10,966 nucleotides of DNA from the NCBI GenBank assembly GCA_021161165.1, contig JAGHBF010000050.1:1-10966 (forward strand). Direction: 5' to 3'. Below are positions 7,227 to 10,966 of the stretch, one piece after another (position 1 is the stretch's first letter; each line of letters starts with the position of its first letter). Made by a program: the position numbers and the translations under genes. The notes beneath the pieces are model-generated. The model made no database searches. It was not told the origin of the DNA and worked only from the letters and a program-made list of their open reading frames with translations. The DNA comes from Candidatus Aminicenantota bacterium (GTDB lineage: Bacteria > Acidobacteriota > Aminicenantia > S016-38).

Positions 7227-8920
7227 CAGACTTCTCCATAAGTCACCCTGAAAACTTCATCAAGAGAGGTTATTCCACGTCTTACCTTGTTTATCCCATC
7301 TTCAAACAACGTAACAAAACCTTCTGAAAGAGCAGCCTCTTTAAGTTGAGAAATTTTCCCCTCTGCAATCATTCCTGCTATTCTCTTTGAAACTACAAAA
7401 ATTTCAAATATCCCCGTTCTTCCTCTGTAGCCCGTATTTCTGCACCTTTCGCACCCGGTAGCTTTATAAAAAACAGGTTCAGGTTCCCAGTGCCATCCAA
7501 TGCGCTTAAGGTCATCAACCGAAGGCTTATAAGGCACCTTACAATGCTCACATAATTTTCTCACCAATCTCTGTGCTACTACTCCAATCAGGGAAGAAGC
7601 TATCAAAAATTTCTCTACCCCCATTTCAACAAGTCTTGGAACAGCTGAAATGGAATCGTTAGTATGAAGAGTGGCAAAAACCAGATGACCTGTTAATGCT
7701 GCCCTTACAGCCATTTCAGCTGTTTCTCCATCCCTTATCTCTCCTATAAGAATAATATCAGGGTCGTTTCTCAGAATCCCCCTTAACCCTTCGGAAAAAG
7801 TAAAACCAGCCTTCGGGTTAACCTGGCTCTGCCTTATTAGTGGGAACTCATACTCCACAGGGTCTTCTATTGTCATAATATTTTTCTCTATCGAATTTAA
7901 ATAATTAATTGCAGAATAAAGAGTTGTTGTCTTTCCTGCGCCAGTGGGACCTGTGACAAGTATAAGCCCATAAGGCTTTGTTATCAGGGCCTCAAAAATC
8001 TCAAGATGTTTCCTGGAAAATCCGAGGTCTGCGAGACCAAGGACCAATCTCGACTTATCAAGCAGCCTCATTACGATATTTTCTCCGTGAATGGTAGGGA
8101 AAAAGGAAACTCTAATATCAAATCTTTTCTTGCCATACCTGTATGAAATTCTTCCATCCTGAGGCACTCTTGACTCCGCGATATTCGCCCCTGATAGTAT
8201 CTTTAATCTTGTCTCAATAGCGGGCCTTAATAGCTTTGGAATAATAGGTCCTGGGAAAAGAACTCCATCTATCCTGTATCTTGTTCTTACAATAGTTTCT
8301 TCTGGTTCAATATGAATATCCGTTGCTCCGTCCTCAATTCCTTTAATTATTATATGGTCAACAAGCCTGACCACAGGCTTTTCGCTTACGATATCAGTAG
8401 TAGCAGCCTTAGACGCTATTTCTATAGATTGTTCTATCAACTCCTCAATTGAAGTTCCCCCAGCATAATTTAGTTCTATTGCTGTCATTATGTCACTTTC
8501 AGGAGCAGAGAAAACTTTAACAAACTTCCCTGTTATTTTTTCCAGCTCCTGAATAGCCCTTAGATCAAAGACATTAGCCATTGCAACGTAAATGTTTTTA
8601 TCATCCATATCAAAAGGGAGCACTTTTAGGCGCTTGGCTACCTCTTCGGGTATTAATTTTAAAACGTCTCCTCTTACCCTTAAGTTTTTTACATCAACTG
8701 TTTTAACCTCTGACTGGGAAGCAAGGGCTGCAGCCAGTGCATCTCTGGTAATGAACCCTAAATTTACAAGAATCTCTCCAAGCATTTCCTTTGTTCTTTT
8801 CTGTTCCTTCAATGCAAGCTCAAGCTGTTGAGGAGTTATCAATCCTTGCTCAATAAGAATTTGTCCCAGCTTCTTGGGAGGCTTTTTTGAAAGAGGCCTT
8901 CCTTTCTCTTCTTCCATCAT
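7226..8920 (-). CDS. mshE: MSHA/type IV pilus assembly ATPase (MshE/PilB/GspE family) with MshEN domain
   Basis: Cytoplasmic hexameric ATPase that powers pilin polymerisation through the platform protein; 564 aa, the usual length for the family. Residues 17-40 and 46-69 are two 24-residue MshEN motifs of the form xLGxxLxxxGxIxxxxLxxxLxxQ, the type that binds c-di-GMP in Vibrio MshE; the first position is Lys in the first and Met in the second. The ATPase core shows Walker A GPTGAGKTT (324-332), an Asp box with IEDPVEYEF (351-359), Walker B DPDIILIGEIRD (386-397), a His box ATLHTND (416-422), and the four zinc-type cysteines C457/C460 and C490/C493. ATG at 8920 is followed at once by a second ATG (8917). 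Neither has a visible ribosome binding site and no other start precedes the MshEN motif. Its stop overlaps the start of the next gene by one base (TGATG). PilB or GspE naming is possible; the neighbours favour MshE. Confidence 0.95.
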   Translation of the reverse strand: MMEEEKGRPLSKKPPKKLGQILIEQGLITPQQLELALKEQKRTKEMLGEILVNLGFITRDALAAALASQSEVKTVDVKNLRVRGDVLKLIPEEVAKRLKVLPFDMDDKNIYVAMANVFDLRAIQELEKITGKFVKVFSAPESDIMTAIELNYAGGTSIEELIEQSIEIASKAATTDIVSEKPVVRLVDHIIIKGIEDGATDIHIEPEETIVRTRYRIDGVLFPGPIIPKLLRPAIETRLKILSGANIAESRVPQDGRISYRYGKKRFDIRVSFFPTIHGENIVMRLLDKSRLVLGLADLGFSRKHLEIFEALITKPYGLILVTGPTGAGKTTTLYSAINYLNSIEKNIMTIEDPVEYEFPLIRQSQVNPKAGFTFSEGLRGILRNDPDIILIGEIRDGETAEMAVRAALTGHLVFATLHTNDSISAVPRLVEMGVEKFLIASSLIGVVAQRLVRKLCEHCKVPYKPSVDDLKRIGWHWEPEPVFYKATGCERCRNTGYRGRTGIFEIFVVSKRIAGMIAEGKISQLKEAALSEGFVTLFEDGINKVRRGITSLDEVFRVTYGEV

Positions 8921-8957
8921 TTATATAATATATTACTGATTAAGCAAAAAATCAAAT
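8921..8957 (-). promoter_or_regulatory. possible promoter in the gap before the mshE-like gene
   Basis: This 37-base gap is the only real intergenic space in the window and is very AT-rich. Read on the minus strand it contains TTGATT (8955-8950), 17 bases, then TATATT (8932-8927), a sigma-70-like arrangement. A start about 7 bases further would fall at the ATG itself (8920), so a transcript would be leaderless. This fits the lack of any Shine-Dalgarno sequence before that ATG, unlike most downstream genes. Such AT-rich sequence makes chance matches common, and the 10-base palindrome TAATATATTA overlapping the -10 is low in information. Confidence 0.25.
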
Positions 8958-10966
8958 TTATTTAATTTTTTCTAAAATTTTGATAATAGAAGGTTGTTTC
9001 GGATTTAATTTTAAGGAAGCTTCCAAAACTTTTAATGCCTCTTCTTTTTTGTTGAGCTTCAAATAGCACAGTCCAAGTGAATTTAAAACCCTGGGGTCAC
9101 TGTCATAAGTTGCTATAGACCTTTTATAATATAAAACAGCCCTATCAAGTAGTCCCATTTTTTCATAAGCTTTGCCCTTGTAGAAAAGCACTTCATATTC
9201 TCCTTCTTCATTCAGATTCGAAAGAGCAGCCAAGGCCTTCTGGGGATAATCAAGTAAGAGATATGTCTGCGCAAGTTTCATAGCAGTTTCCTTGAAATCA
9301 GGCTTCAATTTAAAGCTTTTTTCCAAATATACCAGCGCTTTTCTGTATTTTTTTAGATTAAAATACTGGCTTCCTACGGATAAGTATATAAGGAACTGAT
9401 TATTCAAAGGCAGAATACTTGAGGAAATAATAGGCCTGGGAATTCCGGAAATAGGGGAAATGGCAATCTCTTCTATTGGGGATTTAATTTCACCTATTTT
9501 TGCATAGATTTCATATTCTCCAGCAGGAAGTTTTACATCTGGCTCAATTGTGAAATCCATATCCTTTCTATAAGGCTTTGTGTTTAGGTTCAATTTCTTT
9601 AAAATAATTTTTTTCTCTTCTGATACAGCTACCAGCTCCAAAATTCCAGTTTCCCAAAGCCGCTGCGGTAGAGAGGAAACCCTTATCAGAAATACTGGCC
9701 TATCTTTTGCAGAAAATGCCTTTTTGGCGTCGGTATAGAAAAATGTATTGCCAAAAGTGAAGGGTTTTAGAGCGAACATTGCCAGATTTTCTTTCCCATA
9801 AGATACAAGGGGAGCTTCTATGTAGAAGTTTTCAGGGGAGGGCACTTTAACTTTTGTATCAATATACGAAAACTCTTTCGAAATTGTATTTTTAACCAGA
9901 AGTATTACTTCATAATCTCCTTCCACAATAGGAATTTCGCCCTGGAGAGAAACACCACCATTTCTTACCATGGTTAGCTGCCTGTCGTTCAGTTCGATAG
10001 TAAAGTTGTTTCTGTACTGGAACACAATATTTCCATTGTGGTCTTTTATACTCGCATCCACTTCAAAATTAGCTATATTTCTTTTCCCTATTCTGTCAAA
10101 ACTAACAGAGGATGGTTCTATAGCATAGTGAATGAAGTTAATCCCAAATCTTGGGTCCTTTGCCACATGAATATAAAATCTGGCATTTATATAATTCATA
10201 CTGTAGTCCACGTCAACTATTCCCTTATACTTGAGGAAATCTTCTGCATAGGAAGTATCAAACTCCCTTTCAGGAAGAGTCAATACGTTGGACATTATAG
10301 AAGCAGCTGTAAAAGAAGGCTGATATCCATAGGGGATCTGCCCTGGAATTAGAGAAAGGGAAACATCAGCAAGAGTTGGATGTGCCTGTCTTATATACTG
10401 ATAAAGTTGCTCAAAATTGGTAGGATCGAGATTTCTGGTATCCTGATTCTTTAATAGCAAAGCATATGGGCCATCGGAAAGAGGATCATAGAGCTTAAAC
10501 TCTCCGGTCCCATTTCTTCTGAAGAAAATAAGGGCAAAATGTGAGGGAAGGCCGAGGGAAGTATTCCCGTAATAATACCACACTTCTGTAGGAACAATGT
10601 AAGGGTCCATGTAGTATCTTTCTATACTTGCAGGCTTTCCTAAAAGAATATATATTCTTCCTCTATCAGTTTTCCATCCGGGTTTTGGGGAATCGGTCCC
10701 CAGATATTTATTTGCATAATTAAACCTTCTAATCAACTCCTCTTTATATTCGTTCTGTGGAGTAGCGGGATTTGGATCTCTAACCTTCCAGAAAGTTTTT
10801 ATAAAAACATCCCTGTCCCTATTATTTGTTAATTTAAGAAACACCTCTTTCTCTTTGGGAGTTATAACCCACCATACAAGTTCCAGCCACTGCTTGTACT
10901 TTAAGGGGAGTTGTTCTATAGGATCATTTTTTTTCGCAGGAAAAATTAAAAGCGCAAATATAAAGA
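8958..10966 (-). CDS. GWxTD-domain protein with C-terminal TPR repeats (N-terminus off the window)
   Basis: Partial at the 5' end: the frame stays open to the right edge, giving 668 visible residues. The visible N-terminus is a hydrophobic run (FIFALLIFPA), probably the core of a signal peptide, so the true start should lie only a few codons outside. A GTG at 10844 is in frame, but starting there would remove conserved family residues (the WLELVWWVIT stretch). The GWxTD signature reads GWKTDRGRIYILLGKP at about visible residues 96-111, preceded by FWKVRDPNP and NEY. A long beta-rich middle (about 200-515) follows, then four TPR units (about 522-656). The GWxTD family is known from Acidobacteriota and Bacteroidota and has no settled function. 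The protein is probably periplasmic or outer-membrane associated. It sits 37 bases upstream of the pilus ATPase gene, same strand, so a role in pilus assembly is plausible but inferred. Family call is firm; function unknown. Confidence 0.88.
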   Translation of the reverse strand, partial: FIFALLIFPAKKNDPIEQLPLKYKQWLELVWWVITPKEKEVFLKLTNNRDRDVFIKTFWKVRDPNPATPQNEYKEELIRRFNYANKYLGTDSPKPGWKTDRGRIYILLGKPASIERYYMDPYIVPTEVWYYYGNTSLGLPSHFALIFFRRNGTGEFKLYDPLSDGPYALLLKNQDTRNLDPTNFEQLYQYIRQAHPTLADVSLSLIPGQIPYGYQPSFTAASIMSNVLTLPEREFDTSYAEDFLKYKGIVDVDYSMNYINARFYIHVAKDPRFGINFIHYAIEPSSVSFDRIGKRNIANFEVDASIKDHNGNIVFQYRNNFTIELNDRQLTMVRNGGVSLQGEIPIVEGDYEVILLVKNTISKEFSYIDTKVKVPSPENFYIEAPLVSYGKENLAMFALKPFTFGNTFFYTDAKKAFSAKDRPVFLIRVSSLPQRLWETGILELVAVSEEKKIILKKLNLNTKPYRKDMDFTIEPDVKLPAGEYEIYAKIGEIKSPIEEIAISPISGIPRPIISSSILPLNNQFLIYLSVGSQYFNLKKYRKALVYLEKSFKLKPDFKETAMKLAQTYLLLDYPQKALAALSNLNEEGEYEVLFYKGKAYEKMGLLDRAVLYYKRSIATYDSDPRVLNSLGLCYLKLNKKEEALKVLEASLKLNPKQPSIIKILEKIK

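Noticed and set aside
1..8920. Type II secretion (gsp) locus
   Set aside because: The ATPase, platform, GspL-like and GspA/B-like genes could fit, but the secretin is MshL-like and MshM lacks the GspA cell-wall-binding domain. The small PilO- and PilP-like genes in this order also match MSHA better. Pseudopilins outside the window could still change this.
10038..10352. Plus-strand open frame of 104 codons
   Set aside because: Antisense to the beta-rich middle of the GWxTD gene; no recognisable features.
10844..10846. GTG as the start of the GWxTD gene
   Set aside because: The frame is open upstream to the edge and encodes a signal-peptide-like run plus conserved family residues (WLELVWWVITPKEKE), so the gene starts beyond the window.
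1..10966. CRISPR array, tRNA, rRNA, insertion sequence or rho-independent terminator
   Set aside because: No direct-repeat array, transposase, tRNA-like fold or stem-plus-T-run was seen; almost every base is in a supported coding region.

Overview
The window is one uninterrupted block of minus-strand genes with no convincing plus-strand gene. It is AT-rich and so tightly packed that nearly every gene overlaps or abuts the next. The order of transcription runs from the right edge (about 10966) to the left edge (1). The gene set matches an MSHA-type (type IVa-like) pilus assembly machine. It comes from a diderm bacterium, because it includes an outer-membrane secretin and periplasmic alignment proteins.

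Layout, in order of transcription. (1) 10966-8958: an exported GWxTD-domain protein with C-terminal TPRs, cut at its N-terminus by the window edge. (2) 8920-7226: assembly ATPase MshE/PilB-like, carrying an N-terminal MshEN domain with two 24-residue c-di-GMP-binding-type motifs. (3) 7226-6021: inner-membrane platform MshG/PilC-like. (4) 6024-4555: a PilM-PilN fusion (MshI/GspL-like). (5) 4568-3945: PilO/MshJ-like, starting at TTG behind a strong ribosome binding site. (6) 3948-3397: PilP/MshK-like. (7) 3400-1643: the secretin MshL-like, a likely lipoprotein with a long Gly-rich insertion. (8) 1641-745: MshM/ExeA-like AAA ATPase. (9) 761-<1: MshN/GspB-like membrane-anchored TPR protein, cut at its C-terminus by the window edge.

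How they fit together (from the families): the hexameric ATPase drives the platform protein to polymerise pilin. The PilM/N-O-P module links the platform to the secretin across the periplasm. The secretin is the outer-membrane exit, and the MshM/MshN pair probably helps place or anchor it through the cell wall. The MshEN motifs suggest that pilus assembly is switched by c-di-GMP. No pilin, minor pilin or prepilin peptidase gene lies inside the window; they may be beyond the left edge.

Organism: the GWxTD family plus low GC suggests Acidobacteriota/Aminicenantes or another GWxTD-carrying lineage, but this is only a tentative inference. The locus is mostly a recognisable system. Its less ordinary points are the GWxTD-TPR gene at its head, the rotated msh gene order (E-G-I-J-K-L-M-N), the fused PilM-PilN with a degenerate nucleotide loop, the Gly-rich secretin insertion, and a possible leaderless promoter before mshE.
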